Shown here piece by piece: positions 1-8,258 of a DNA stretch of 64,000 nucleotides. A model generated the notes under the pieces. The model was not told where the DNA came from, made no database searches, and saw nothing but the letters and a program-made list of their open reading frames with translations. The stretch comes from Halomicrobium salinisoli (GTDB lineage: Archaea > Halobacteriota > Halobacteria > Halobacteriales > Haloarculaceae), in NCBI RefSeq assembly GCF_020405185.1, contig NZ_CP084463.1:1240001-1304000 (forward strand). Direction: 5' to 3'. A program made the position numbers and the translations under genes. Every line of letters starts with the position of its first letter. The stretch's first letter is position 1.

Positions 1-267
1 CGGGACCGCGTCGAGCAGGACGCCGGCGCCTTCCTGCTGGCCCGCGAGGAGGGCGCGGTCGACGACGACCACATCCACGCCGAACTGGGCGAGGTCGTGA
101 CCGGGTCCGCGGTCGGGCGCGCGAACGACGAGGAGATCACGCTGTTCGACAGCGGCGGGACGGGTATCGAGACGGTCGCGGCCGCGCACATGCTCTACGA
201 GCGCGCCCGCGAGGAGGGGCTCGGCCGAGAGATCGAGTTCACGCCGGCCAGCGTCGCGATGGAGTAG
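1..267 (+). CDS. Ornithine cyclodeaminase/mu-crystallin family protein, C-terminal part
   Basis: Partial gene; the window opens inside it and the reading frame closes with TAG. The 88 visible residues carry the family's C-terminal signature: a conserved helix with TLFDSGGTGIETVAAA, which lies near the NAD(P)-binding region of ornithine cyclodeaminase, mu-crystallin and archaeal alanine dehydrogenase. Known members are NAD-dependent enzymes that deaminate ornithine or alanine or reduce imines. The N-terminal substrate-binding half is outside the window, so substrate cannot be decided. The next gene is on the opposite strand and converges on it. Confidence 0.85.
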   Translation, partial: RDRVEQDAGAFLLAREEGAVDDDHIHAELGEVVTGSAVGRANDEEITLFDSGGTGIETVAAAHMLYERAREEGLGREIEFTPASVAME

Positions 268-304
268 CTTTCTCGGGGCCGGCGGGTGTCAGTGACCGTC
301 CCGA

Positions 305-1309
305 TCAGAGCCCCAGCGCCTGGATCAGCGTCAATCCGCTGGCCAGCGCCCCCAGGAGGTAGCCGCCGATGGCGCCGCCGTTCAGCAGCGGCAGGCCCGC
401 GTGGGCCCGGCCCTTCATCACCATCCACAGCAGCCCGGCCAGTCCGGCGAAGGTGCCGACCATCGCCGCCAGCGCCGTCACCGGAACGCCGACGACGGCG
501 GCGATCCCCTCGGGCGCGAAGAAGGCCGCGCTGGCGACCAGCACCGTCGGGATCACGGCGTCGCCCAGACCGATGAACATGGCCTCCCGGTCGAGGGGCG
601 ACTGCTCCTCTTCCTCGTCCCGGGCTTCGGCGTCGTCCTCGTCGGCGGTCGCGTCCTCCTCTGTGTCCTCCTCGTCGTCCAGCGCCGTGTTCTCCGACGG
701 GTCCGTCTCGAGGAAGGAGTAGGACGCGGAGAAGGGGATGACGAGCACCACGGGCACCCGCAGGTCCATGACGCCGGAGGCGAGCGTCAGCATGTGCTCG
801 GTGCCGTAGACGCTGATCGCGTCGTAGACGGCGAGCACGGTGAGCAACAGCAGCGCCGGGAGGATGCCGAAGGAGATGCCGAACAGGCCGGCCGCGGCGG
901 CCCCCATGAACGCGCCGGCCACGTCGATGACGTACCACTCGGGGTAGACGTACAGCGCGATCCCGAGCGCCGCCGCGCAGGCGACCGCGACGAGGTTGAA
1001 CGAGCCGACGGTGACGACCGGGGGTATCAGCACCTGGAACACGTACAGCGAGAGCCACGCGCCCGACCCGATCACGAGCAGGCGGATGAACTCGTCGACG
1101 CCGAACTTGAACGCCGCGAGCATCACCGCCGTCGCGACCAGGATGGCCCCGAAGTACGCGAGGCTGTTGGTGGGGTCCTGTGGGTCCTCGACGGGCTGGT
1201 AGCCCGCCGCCTGGAAGGGCTCGACCAGCGCCAGCGCCGCGACCTGGACGAACAGGAAGATGGCGGCGACGATTCCGACGCCGAGGGCGGCCCGCCGTCG
1301 CTGTGACAT
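305..1309 (-). CDS. Presenilin-family (PSH/A22) intramembrane aspartyl protease
   Basis: A 334-residue polytopic membrane protein. Around residue 162 a transmembrane segment carries the YD motif, and residues 247-250 are GLGD, the two catalytic aspartate motifs of presenilin and signal-peptide peptidase. The usual PAL motif is represented by GLPLLN at about 305-310. Between the two catalytic segments lies a very acidic loop (about 201-240, mostly D and E) matching the large cytosolic loop of presenilins. The family cleaves transmembrane helices of substrate proteins inside the bilayer; archaeal substrates are largely unknown. It lies immediately downstream of gar1 and srp19 on the same strand, which gives no clear functional hint. 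Confidence 0.88.
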   Translation of the reverse strand: MSQRRRAALGVGIVAAIFLFVQVAALALVEPFQAAGYQPVEDPQDPTNSLAYFGAILVATAVMLAAFKFGVDEFIRLLVIGSGAWLSLYVFQVLIPPVVTVGSFNLVAVACAAALGIALYVYPEWYVIDVAGAFMGAAAAGLFGISFGILPALLLLTVLAVYDAISVYGTEHMLTLASGVMDLRVPVVLVIPFSASYSFLETDPSENTALDDEEDTEEDATADEDDAEARDEEEEQSPLDREAMFIGLGDAVIPTVLVASAAFFAPEGIAAVVGVPVTALAAMVGTFAGLAGLLWMVMKGRAHAGLPLLNGGAIGGYLLGALASGLTLIQALGL

Positions 1310-1346
1310 GGGCGACCCTCCGGATGGGGAGGGTTTCAGGGTTACG

Positions 1347-1574
1347 TTAGCGCGTGTACAGCGGCCGGCCGACCAGCGTCGGCAGGCGCACGCCCTCGGC
1401 GGGCGAGACGGCCACGTAGGGGCGTCCGACCGGGCCGAACACGTCCACGACGGAGCCGGCCGTCTCCAGGTCGTCGGTGACGACCTCGCTGCCGACGTCG
1501 GGGTAGTCGGCGTCCGACGAGCGGACGACGGCCAGCCCCTGAGCGGTCCGGACGACCTCGCCGACGCGCTTCAT
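1347..1574 (-). CDS. gar1: H/ACA ribonucleoprotein subunit Gar1
   Basis: A 75-residue beta-rich protein whose sequence (MKRVGEVV at the start, then GSEVVTDD and a run [14 protein letters not shown]) matches archaeal Gar1. Gar1 binds the pseudouridine synthase Cbf5 in H/ACA particles and helps product release during RNA-guided pseudouridylation. Its start overlaps the stop of srp19 by four bases, so both are likely on one transcript. Length is typical for haloarchaeal Gar1. Confidence 0.93.
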   Translation of the reverse strand: MKRVGEVVRTAQGLAVVRSSDADYPDVGSEVVTDDLETAGSVVDVFGPVGRPYVAVSPAEGVRLPTLVGRPLYTR

Positions 1575-1849
1575 TCGCGGATGACCTTGAGGTAGGCCGC
1601 GACGGCGCCCAGCAGGTCGCTCTTGGAGGCGTCGTCGGCGCCCCGCACGACCACGCGCCCGCGGGGCTCGTACTCCCGCGGGTAGGTCACGTCTCGCTCG
1701 ATGACCGCGTCGTAGCCCACCTGCTGGACGGCCTGTGCGATCTCGTGGACCTCGGGGTCGGAGACGGCCTGCTCCAGGGACACGCGCCGGCCCTCGTTGC
1801 GGGTCAGGTCCGCGTCGAGCGCGGCCGGCCAGATGACGTTCTCGACCAT
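1571..1849 (-). CDS. srp19: Signal recognition particle 19 kDa protein
   Basis: A 92-residue protein with the SRP19 pattern: [21 protein letters not shown] near the N-terminus and basic RNA-contacting residues near the middle. SRP19 binds the tips of helices 6 and 8 of 7S RNA and prepares it for SRP54 binding, in co-translational targeting to the membrane. It is the first gene of a pair with gar1 (four-base overlap). The SRP19-Gar1 pairing is common in haloarchaea. Confidence 0.95.
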   Translation of the reverse strand: MVENVIWPAALDADLTRNEGRRVSLEQAVSDPEVHEIAQAVQQVGYDAVIERDVTYPREYEPRGRVVVRGADDASKSDLLGAVAAYLKVIRE

Positions 1850-1871
1850 ACCGGGAGTGGCCGCGCCCGTC

Positions 1872-3113
1872 TTATACCTCTTTCCGACGGGCGGCGACCA
1901 GCGCGGCCGCGAGGGCGGCTATCGCGGTGGCGGCGACGCCGAACCCGGGCCCGTCGCCGGCGGTCGGCGTGGGCGTCGTCGCCTCGTCGGTCGCCGTCTC
2001 CGCCTCCTCGCCCGTCGGCGTCGCGGCGTCGGTCGGCGTCGACGTCACCGCCTCGGTCGGCGTCGGCGTCTCGGTAGCGCTCGACCCGCCGGCCTCGGTC
2101 GCCGTCGCGGTTTCCGTGTCAGTCGCGGCCGGCGTCTCCGTACCGTTCTCGAAGGCCTCGGGGTGGAACGCCCGGGCCAGCTCCTCGACGACCAGCGCGA
2201 CGCGCGGACCGGGCTGGCTGACGTCGTTCGCGGTCACCTCGACGACCTGATCCCGCTCGACGGCCGTCGTCTCGTTGTAGGGTGCGCCCTGGGGCGCCTG
2301 GGCGTCCGAGGGGTAGACGATCCACTCGGGGTCGGCCTCGGCGACGACCTCGCGGTTCAACTCGACGTATCCGGAGAGTCCCGCCTCGGCGGCCACGTTC
2401 TCGCCGCCGGCCGTCTCGACGACGTCGTGGACGTGGGTCCCGTTACCGGTCGTGAAGTCGAAGAAGTAGTACAGGACCGACGGCCGCTCGCGGCCCGCGA
2501 CCGCGTTCCGGACGCGCTCGATGCGGTCGCGGGTCTCGTTCACCGTCTCCGCGGCTCCCTCGCACTCGCCGACGAGGCGGCCGGTCTCGTCGATATCGGC
2601 GTAGATACCGTCGATGCTGTCGACCTCGTCGAAGTGGTACACCGTCATGCCGGCCTGGCGGAGCTGCCGGACCGTCTCGACGGGCGTGACGTTGGCCGCG
2701 AGCACCAGGTCCGCCTCGGTGCCGACGACGCGCTCGACGTTGGTCGTGCCGTCGTCGTTCTTCACGTTGACCCGGCCGCTGCGGTTCTCGAGGTAGTCGG
2801 TGTTCGAGGTGTTCGGGAGCCCGACCACCTTGTCGGCGGCCCCGATCTCGTAGGCGATCTGGGCGTCGCTGGGCTGGAGCGCGACGACGCTGTCGGGTTC
2901 GGACGCGACGCTGACCGTCTCTCCGGTCGCGTCCGTCGTCTCGACGGGGAACTCGCAACTCGACTGGGTCACCGCGGCGTCGGTCGCCGCGGCGTCTGAC
3001 GCCAGCGACGCGCCCGTGCCGCCGGGCGCTGCGACCGCGGTCGGGAGTGCCCCTGCGATCAGTGCGACTGTCAGTATCGACGCGAACGCGACTGCCGAAA
3101 GGTGCCGTCGCAT
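1872..3113 (-). CDS. btuF: PGF-CTERM-anchored BtuF-like ABC transporter substrate-binding protein
   Basis: 413 residues if started at the ATG at 3113, where a signal peptide (MRRHLSAV then a hydrophobic stretch ending TAVAA) begins; a longer frame exists upstream but would bury this signal. The central domain has the helical-backbone binding-protein fold of BtuF/FhuD, with [18 protein letters not shown] and [11 protein letters not shown] Thr/Ser/Glu-rich linker (about 325-385) leads to a PGF motif, a hydrophobic helix and ARRKEV, the PGF-CTERM signal used by archaeosortase to anchor proteins to lipid. It is divergent from btuC and btuD, so it probably supplies cobalamin or a related metal chelate to that permease. 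Confidence 0.9.
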   Translation of the reverse strand: MRRHLSAVAFASILTVALIAGALPTAVAAPGGTGASLASDAAATDAAVTQSSCEFPVETTDATGETVSVASEPDSVVALQPSDAQIAYEIGAADKVVGLPNTSNTDYLENRSGRVNVKNDDGTTNVERVVGTEADLVLAANVTPVETVRQLRQAGMTVYHFDEVDSIDGIYADIDETGRLVGECEGAAETVNETRDRIERVRNAVAGRERPSVLYYFFDFTTGNGTHVHDVVETAGGENVAAEAGLSGYVELNREVVAEADPEWIVYPSDAQAPQGAPYNETTAVERDQVVEVTANDVSQPGPRVALVVEELARAFHPEAFENGTETPAATDTETATATEAGGSSATETPTPTEAVTSTPTDAATPTGEEAETATDEATTPTPTAGDGPGFGVAATAIAALAAALVAARRKEV

Positions 3114-3137
3114 GCACGGACCTGCGACCGTGTGCAA

Positions 3138-3159
3138 CAAGTACTTGACTAACCCAAGT
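3138..3159. promoter_or_regulatory. Palindromic site between btuF and btuC
   Basis: The 52-58 bases between the two divergent starts hold three CAAGT arms: CAAGTACTTG is a perfect 10-bp palindrome (3138-3147) and a further CAAGT follows at 3155-3159. The site lies where both promoters must sit, so it could be an operator controlling both directions. No family of regulator can be assigned from sequence. Confidence 0.35.
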
Positions 3160-3171
3160 CTGGTTGTGACC

Positions 3172-4263
3172 GTGTCGCGAAGCCGCCGGTTCACCCTGTT
3201 CGCGGGCCTGACCGGGACGCTCGTGGCCGCGGTACTCGCGAGTGCGACCGTGGGCCCGGTCGGCGTCGACCTGCCGACGGTGGCGAAGGCGGTGCTGAAC
3301 GCGGTCGGCATCCCGGTCGGCCTCGCCGTGGCAGTGGAGAGCGTCGGGGTCCACGGCGTCTCCGTGCCCGTTCCGGTCCCGGACGTGACCTACGCCTACC
3401 CCTTCCAGTTCGCCGTGCCGGGGACCGACGAGACCATCGTCCGGCGGATCCGCCTGCCGCGCATCGTCCTCGGCGCGGTCGTCGGCTTCGCGCTGGCCGC
3501 GGCGGGGACGGTCATGCAGGGCTTCTTCCGGAACCCGCTGGCCGACCCCTCTATCGTCGGCGTCTCGTCGGGGGCGGCCGTCGGCGCCGTCGCCGCCATC
3601 GTCGTCGGGGCCGGCCTCCCGCTGCGGGCCTCGGCCTTCGCCGGCGCCCTGCTCGCGGCCTTCGGCGTCTACCTCGTCGCGACCGAGGACGGCCGGACGC
3701 CCGTCGCCACGCTGCTGCTGGCCGGCGTCGCCGTCCAGACGTTCCTCGGTGCCGTCGTCTCCTTCCTGCTGGTCAACGCCGGCGAGAGCCTCGAGCGGGC
3801 CGTCTACTGGCTGATGGGCCACCTCCACAACAGCACGTGGGCGGAGGTTGAGGCGACCCTGCCGCTGGCGGTCCTGACCGTCGGGGTCCTCTACGCGTAC
3901 GCGCACGACCTGAACGTCCTCCTGCTGGGCGAGGCCGACGCCCACGCGCTCGGGATCGAGGTCGAGCGGACCAAGCGGCTCCTGCTCGCCCTCGCCAGCG
4001 TCGTCACGGCGGCGGCCGTCGCCGTGGCCGGGGTCATCGGCTTCGTCGGCCTCGTCGTCCCCCACGTGCTCCGCCTGCTGGTCGGCCCCGATCACCGCGT
4101 GCTCCTGCCCGCCAGCGCCCTGGCCGGCGGGACCTTCCTCGTGGCCGCGGACACGCTGGCCCGCGCCGGTCCCGCCGAGGTCCCGGTCGGCATAGTCACC
4201 GCCGCCGTCGGGGCCCCGTTCTTCCTGTACCTGCTGCGCCGCCGGGAGGTGCACGCGGTATGA
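3172..4263 (+). CDS. btuC: FecCD/BtuC-type ABC transporter permease
   Basis: About 363 residues and roughly ten membrane segments. It carries the family signatures [17 protein letters not shown] and [14 protein letters not shown], the latter being the coupling region that contacts the ATPase. The family moves cobalamin, haem or ferric siderophores. The start is taken as GTG at 3172 (VSRSRRF), with GTG at 3166 as an alternative; further upstream codons would overlap the btuF start. The stop overlaps the start of btuD by four bases. The methylmalonyl-CoA mutase genes in this window fit a need for B12. Confidence 0.9.
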   Translation: MSRSRRFTLFAGLTGTLVAAVLASATVGPVGVDLPTVAKAVLNAVGIPVGLAVAVESVGVHGVSVPVPVPDVTYAYPFQFAVPGTDETIVRRIRLPRIVLGAVVGFALAAAGTVMQGFFRNPLADPSIVGVSSGAAVGAVAAIVVGAGLPLRASAFAGALLAAFGVYLVATEDGRTPVATLLLAGVAVQTFLGAVVSFLLVNAGESLERAVYWLMGHLHNSTWAEVEATLPLAVLTVGVLYAYAHDLNVLLLGEADAHALGIEVERTKRLLLALASVVTAAAVAVAGVIGFVGLVVPHVLRLLVGPDHRVLLPASALAGGTFLVAADTLARAGPAEVPVGIVTAAVGAPFFLYLLRRREVHAV

Positions 4264-5546
4264 CCGGCGTCGAGTCGAACGGGGACGGCGGGGACGGTCG
4301 GGACCCGACCGTCGACGTCGCCGGCGTCGACGCCTCCTTCGGCGACCTCGACGTGCTGGACGGCGTCTCGCTGTCGGTCGATCCCGGCGAGTTCGTCGGT
4401 CTGGTCGGCCCGAACGGGGCCGGCAAGACCACGCTGCTGCGGACGATCAACGGCGCAGTGGCGCCCGACGCCGGGCGCGTTTCCGTGTGCGGGCGGCCGA
4501 TCGACGCCCTCTCCTCCCGCGAGGCCAGCCGCCTCGTCGCGACGGTCCCGCAGGACACGGGCGTCCGCTTCGCCTTCACCGTCGAGGACCTGGTCGCGAT
4601 GGGGCGGACGCCCCACCGCTCGCGGTTCGGCGGCGACCCGGACGCCGCCGACCACGTCGAGCGCGCGCTCCGGCGCGCGGAGGTCGAGGGCCTCCGCGAC
4701 CGCCGCGTCGACGAACTCAGCGGCGGCGAGCGCCAGCGGGTCTACCTCGCCCGCGCGCTCGCGCAGGACGCCCCCGCGCTCGTCCTCGACGAGCCGACGT
4801 CGAGCCTCGACGTCAACCACGCCGCTCGCACCCTCTCGCTGGTCCGGGACCTCGTCGGCGAGGACCGGGCCGCGGTGGCCGCGATCCACGACCTGGAGGC
4901 CGCGGCGCGATACTGCGATCGGCTCGCCCTCCTTCACGACGGCGGCGTCGTCGCGCGCGGCCCGCCCGAGGCGGTGCTCACGTCGGCGACCCTCGAGACG
5001 GCGTTCGACGCGCGGGCCGCCGTCACCGAGAACCCGCTCACCGGATCACTGGGGGTCACGACGCTGCCCGCCCCCGCCGGCGAGTCCGTCCGCGTCCACG
5101 TGATCGGCGGCGGCCGCGTCGGCGCCCGCGTCCTCGGGTGCCTCTGGGCCGCGGGACACGCGGTCAGCGCCGGTCCGCTCCCGGCCGGCGACGCGGCGCT
5201 CGGCGTCGCCCGCTCGCTCGACGTCCCCGTCGACGTCGCCCCGGCGTTCGTGCCCCTCTCGGAGGCGACGCTGACCGACGCGCGGGAGCGCGTCCGCGCG
5301 GCCGACGTCGCCGTCCTCGCCGATCCCGACCTCGCGCCGTCGCTGGATCTGGTCGGCCTGGCCCGCGAGGGAGACCGGCTCGTGCTCGTCGCCGAGCGGC
5401 CGCTCGAGGAGCGCAACCACGCCGGCGCCGAGGGTCGCCGCGCGGCCGAGCGCCTCCGGGACGAGTCGGTCGTCGCCGCGGTCGACGACGTCGACGACGC
5501 TGTCCGCCGCGTTACGCGGTCGCGACGGGTGGCCGCCGACGACTGA
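4260..5546 (+). CDS. btuD: Cobalamin/haem-type ABC transporter ATP-binding protein with C-terminal extension
   Basis: 428 residues. The first 260 form a standard ATPase: Walker [10 protein letters not shown], signature LSGGERQRV, Walker [13 protein letters not shown] and an H-loop AAIHDLE. The remaining 165 residues are an extension starting near [19 protein letters not shown], which looks like a Rossmann-type nucleotide-binding fold (GGGRVGARV), followed by alternating beta-alpha segments. Haloarchaeal BtuD proteins are known to be long. Its function is unknown; a regulatory or ligand-sensing role is inference. It overlaps btuC by four bases. Confidence 0.9.
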   Translation: MTGVESNGDGGDGRDPTVDVAGVDASFGDLDVLDGVSLSVDPGEFVGLVGPNGAGKTTLLRTINGAVAPDAGRVSVCGRPIDALSSREASRLVATVPQDTGVRFAFTVEDLVAMGRTPHRSRFGGDPDAADHVERALRRAEVEGLRDRRVDELSGGERQRVYLARALAQDAPALVLDEPTSSLDVNHAARTLSLVRDLVGEDRAAVAAIHDLEAAARYCDRLALLHDGGVVARGPPEAVLTSATLETAFDARAAVTENPLTGSLGVTTLPAPAGESVRVHVIGGGRVGARVLGCLWAAGHAVSAGPLPAGDAALGVARSLDVPVDVAPAFVPLSEATLTDARERVRAADVAVLADPDLAPSLDLVGLAREGDRLVLVAERPLEERNHAGAEGRRAAERLRDESVVAAVDDVDDAVRRVTRSRRVAADD

Positions 5547-5567
5547 ATTACGTACGCCCATTCCGAG

Positions 5568-5612
5568 ATAAAATTTATATATTTCGCGAATATCGACCAG
5601 ATGTATTATTGT
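5568..5612 (+). promoter_or_regulatory. AT-rich promoter region of the CAP-domain gene
   Basis: In DNA that is otherwise about 70% GC, this stretch is nearly all A and T, with AAATTTATATATTT and further downstream TTTAATTT. It lies 30-70 bases before the ATG at 5639 and holds good TATA-like (box A) candidates. Confidence 0.6.
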
Positions 5613-5638
5613 GTTTAATTTCTACTGTACTGACTGAC

Positions 5639-6394
5639 ATGGTGAACAAGGCAGTTCTGGGCGTCGTCGCGGTCGTCGTCCTCGCGTCGATGACCGTCGG
5701 CGGGCTGGTTGCGGCCCAGCTCGGCGGGACGGACGACCCCGCGGCCGGCCAGGGCACCGGCGACTCGTCGGGCGCGACCGACGCGGGTGGCACCGACGCG
5801 ACTCCGACGTCGGTTCCGACGACGGCCGGCGGCGCGACGCCGGCCACCGCATCGCCGACGCCCACCGAGGTCCGGACGACCGTCGCCGCCCGGTCGTTCA
5901 ACGAGACGCGCATCGCCGTCGCGGTCGTCGAGCGGATCAACGAGGGCCGGGAGCGCGCCGGCGTCGAACCGCTCGCCCACACCGGGACGACCGCCCGACA
6001 GCTGGACCGCATGGCGCTGAACCACAGCCGAGCCATGGCCGCGACCGGCGCGACGATCCACGAAATCAACGGCACCGGTACCGCCGATCGGTACAAGTCC
6101 AACGGCCTCTACAGCCGCTGCTCGTACGAGCCGCCGGACAAGAACGGCCTCCGGGAACCGACCGACGGCTTCGAGACGGTCGGGTCGACGGTCGCCGGCC
6201 GGCACTACGAGACCGCCGGCGGGGAGCGGTTCCACGGGACGGAGAGCGCCGTCGCCGCGACGCTGGTCGACGGCTGGCTCGACTCGAACGTGTACGGCGA
6301 CCGGCTGCTGGCCCCCGGCCTCGAGCGGCTGGGCGTCGGCGTGACGGTCCGCGACGACGGCGAGACGTACGTCGCCGTCGACCTCTGCGGGTAA
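5639..6394 (+). CDS. Exported CAP/SCP-domain protein
   Basis: 251 residues. A signal peptide or anchor (MVNKAVLGVVAVVVLASM, then GGLVAAQ) is followed by a Thr/Ala/Gly-rich low-complexity linker to about residue 75. The CAP domain follows, with INEGRERAGVEPL, an LDRMALNHSRAMAA helix, HEINGT, and the closing RLGVGV and YVAVDLCG. CAP proteins are secreted and often bind lipids or act on the cell surface. Three cysteines may form a disulfide. The start was chosen because it follows the AT-rich promoter and begins the signal peptide. It stands alone between btuD and a small regulator. Confidence 0.87.
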   Translation: MVNKAVLGVVAVVVLASMTVGGLVAAQLGGTDDPAAGQGTGDSSGATDAGGTDATPTSVPTTAGGATPATASPTPTEVRTTVAARSFNETRIAVAVVERINEGRERAGVEPLAHTGTTARQLDRMALNHSRAMAATGATIHEINGTGTADRYKSNGLYSRCSYEPPDKNGLREPTDGFETVGSTVAGRHYETAGGERFHGTESAVAATLVDGWLDSNVYGDRLLAPGLERLGVGVTVRDDGETYVAVDLCG

Positions 6395-6523
6395 CCCGGC
6401 CGTCGGCGATCCGCCCGACGACGGTAGTCCCCACGGGTTCTCCTCGGCCGCGACTCTCGCGACGGTGACGTGCAATCGAGGCGACAGTGTTATACGTTAC
6501 CAACGCCCATACACTGGTGAACC

Positions 6524-6787
6524 ATGTCGGACGAACCCGCGGAACGGAGTACGATCACCGGCGACGACGTCCTCGCGACGCTCGCGCGGTCGGGGCCGGA
6601 GTACGGTCCCGTACTCGCCCACCGACTGGGCGTCCCGAACGAGGAACTGCGGCGGCGGTGTCGGTCGCTGGCGGCGGCCGGCGCCGTCGAGCGAGTGACC
6701 GAGGAGCCGCTCTATCGTCTGACAGAACGCGGGCAGCAGAGCGTCGGCGCGGCCGCCGGCGCGGAGCGGCGGCCGATCACGAACTGA
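6524..6787 (+). CDS. Small winged-helix DNA-binding protein
   Basis: 87 residues. The sequence DVLATLARSGPEYGPVLAHRLGVPNEELRRRCRSL has the helix-turn-helix pattern of haloarchaeal PhiH1-repressor/MarR-like regulators, followed by a wing-like VERVTEEPLYRLTERGQQ. It is probably a DNA-binding regulator working as a dimer. Target is unknown. A TATA-like GTTATACGTTA precedes it by about 30 bases. Confidence 0.75.
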   Translation: MSDEPAERSTITGDDVLATLARSGPEYGPVLAHRLGVPNEELRRRCRSLAAAGAVERVTEEPLYRLTERGQQSVGAAAGAERRPITN

Positions 6788-6797
6788 TCCTCGCCGA

Positions 6798-7232
6798 TCA
6801 GGTGTCGCGTCTCTCCCAGAGCACCAGGGGCTCCATCGTCAGGACCGTCTCGTCGCCGGCGGTCGTCCGGACGGCGCTCCGGACCAGTCCCCGGTCCTCG
6901 TCCCAGGGCTCGGTCTCGCGGACCTCGACTTCGGCCGCGAGGACGTCGCCGGGGCGGACCGGTTCCAGAAACCGCAACTCGTCGACGCCGGTGGCGGCCA
7001 GCGCGGCCCTGTCCTCGTAGTAGTCCTCGACGAGCAGCCGCATCGTCATCGCGGCCGTGTGCCAGCCGCTCGCGATCAGTCCCCCGAACTCCGAGTCGGC
7101 CGCCGCTCGCTCGTCGGTGTGGATCTCCTGTGGGTCGTAGCGCTCGGCGAACTCGACGATCTCCGCCGCCGTGACCTCGTACTCGCCGACGGTCGCCGCG
7201 TCGCCGACGGTCACGTCCTCGAAGTACTCCAT
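6798..7232 (-). CDS. MaoC-like (R)-hydratase domain protein
   Basis: 144 residues with a hot-dog fold pattern: MEYFEDVTVGD start, the hydratase motif YDPQEIHTDERAAADSEFGGLIASGWHTAAM, and a final LVLWERRD. The conserved Asp and His of the hydratase-2 active site are in DPQEIHTD. The family hydrates enoyl-CoA or acts in acyl-CoA and methylaspartate-type pathways; substrate is not clear here. The start at 7232 matches the family N-terminus; a longer upstream frame is rejected because it is not family-like. Confidence 0.87.
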   Translation of the reverse strand: MEYFEDVTVGDAATVGEYEVTAAEIVEFAERYDPQEIHTDERAAADSEFGGLIASGWHTAAMTMRLLVEDYYEDRAALAATGVDELRFLEPVRPGDVLAAEVEVRETEPWDEDRGLVRSAVRTTAGDETVLTMEPLVLWERRDT

Positions 7233-7329
7233 GTCGGCGCGACGGCGGGCACGGTCAAAAGCGGGACGGCTACGACTGAACGGAGGCGGGCGGTCAGCGA
7301 GAACGCGGTGTGAGAAGCCGTCGCGGCCG

Positions 7330-8079
7330 TCAGGACGACTGCTGCTCGTCCAGCCAGTTCTGGAACTCCTCCTGGCTGCGGACGTCGATCTCACCGAGCA
7401 TCTGCGAGTGGCCGGCACCGCAGTACTCGGCGCAGTAGAGCTGGTAGTTGCCGGTCTGGTGGATCTGGGTCTGGATCTCCTCGTACTGTCCGGGCATCGC
7501 GTCCTGCTTCAGCCCGAGCGAGGGCGCGTGGAACGCGTGGATCCAGTCGGTGGAGGTGACCCTGAGCAGTATCGTCCGGTTCGCCGGCACCACGAGCGTG
7601 TTTGTGGAACTGAGCCGGTTGTCCGGACCGACCTCCTGGGACGTGTTCGCGGCGGTGTCGTTGTAGTAGAAGTTGAAGTTGTACCGCTGGGCCTCGACCT
7701 CGATCTCGAGGACCTCGCCCTCGGTCTGGACCTCCTGGGAGGCCTCGGCGGAGACCAGCGGGTTGGCCAGCACCTGGTAGGACGCGACGCCGACGAACAG
7801 GAGGATGATCGCCGTCGCGACGGTCCAGGTGATCTCCAGCCGGCGGTTCTCCCTGGTCGGGAGCGGGTCGTCGTTGTCCTTGAACTTGAGGACGGTGTAG
7901 ATCAGGATGCCCTCGACGAGCACCGTGATCGGGACCGCGGCGTACAGGAGGTTCTCGTTGAGGTCCCAGATCGCCTCTCCCGTCTCCGAGCCCGCCCACT
8001 GCGCCGCCGCGGGATCTGCGCCGACGACGAGCAACACCGCACCGAACAGCGCGACGAGGCCAGCGCGCACTCTGGTCAT
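7330..8079 (-). CDS. coxB: Cytochrome c oxidase subunit II (CuA subunit)
   Basis: 249 residues with a signal peptide (to about residue 26), two membrane segments (about 43-65 and 85-105) and a periplasm-facing cupredoxin domain. The CuA ligands are all present: H181, then C216, E218, C220, H224 and M227 in CAEYCGAGHSQM. It accepts electrons from a blue copper protein or cytochrome and passes them to haem in subunit I. The gene is divergent from ctaB, which makes the haem for this oxidase. Subunit I is not next to it in this window. Confidence 0.95.
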   Translation of the reverse strand: MTRVRAGLVALFGAVLLVVGADPAAAQWAGSETGEAIWDLNENLLYAAVPITVLVEGILIYTVLKFKDNDDPLPTRENRRLEITWTVATAIILLFVGVASYQVLANPLVSAEASQEVQTEGEVLEIEVEAQRYNFNFYYNDTAANTSQEVGPDNRLSSTNTLVVPANRTILLRVTSTDWIHAFHAPSLGLKQDAMPGQYEEIQTQIHQTGNYQLYCAEYCGAGHSQMLGEIDVRSQEEFQNWLDEQQSS

Positions 8080-8106
8080 GTCTTGTCCGGCGCTTGGGAA
8101 CTCGGG

Positions 8107-8114
8107 AATAAATA
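8107..8114 (-). promoter_or_regulatory. TATA box of coxB
   Basis: Read on the minus strand the motif is TATTTATT, 28-35 bases before the coxB start. The spacing suits box A of a leaderless or short-leader haloarchaeal transcript. Confidence 0.55.
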
Positions 8115-8258
8115 GCTGCTGTCTTCTGCCGGGATCGGCCGACCGCAGAGCCGAATCGGTTCGGGAACCGTCGTCGCACCGCGTCGGTCCGGAGCGGGAT
8201 CGACGACGGGAAACGCGAGGACTAAGTGCGACGCCGCGAAGGCTACGGCTAGGAACGA

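Noticed and set aside
3114..3311. Upstream extension of the BtuF-like protein
   Set aside because: It would bury the signal peptide and overlap the btuC promoter.
2443..4254. Long minus-strand frame over btuF and btuC
   Set aside because: Shadow of real genes; composition is biased and has no domain.
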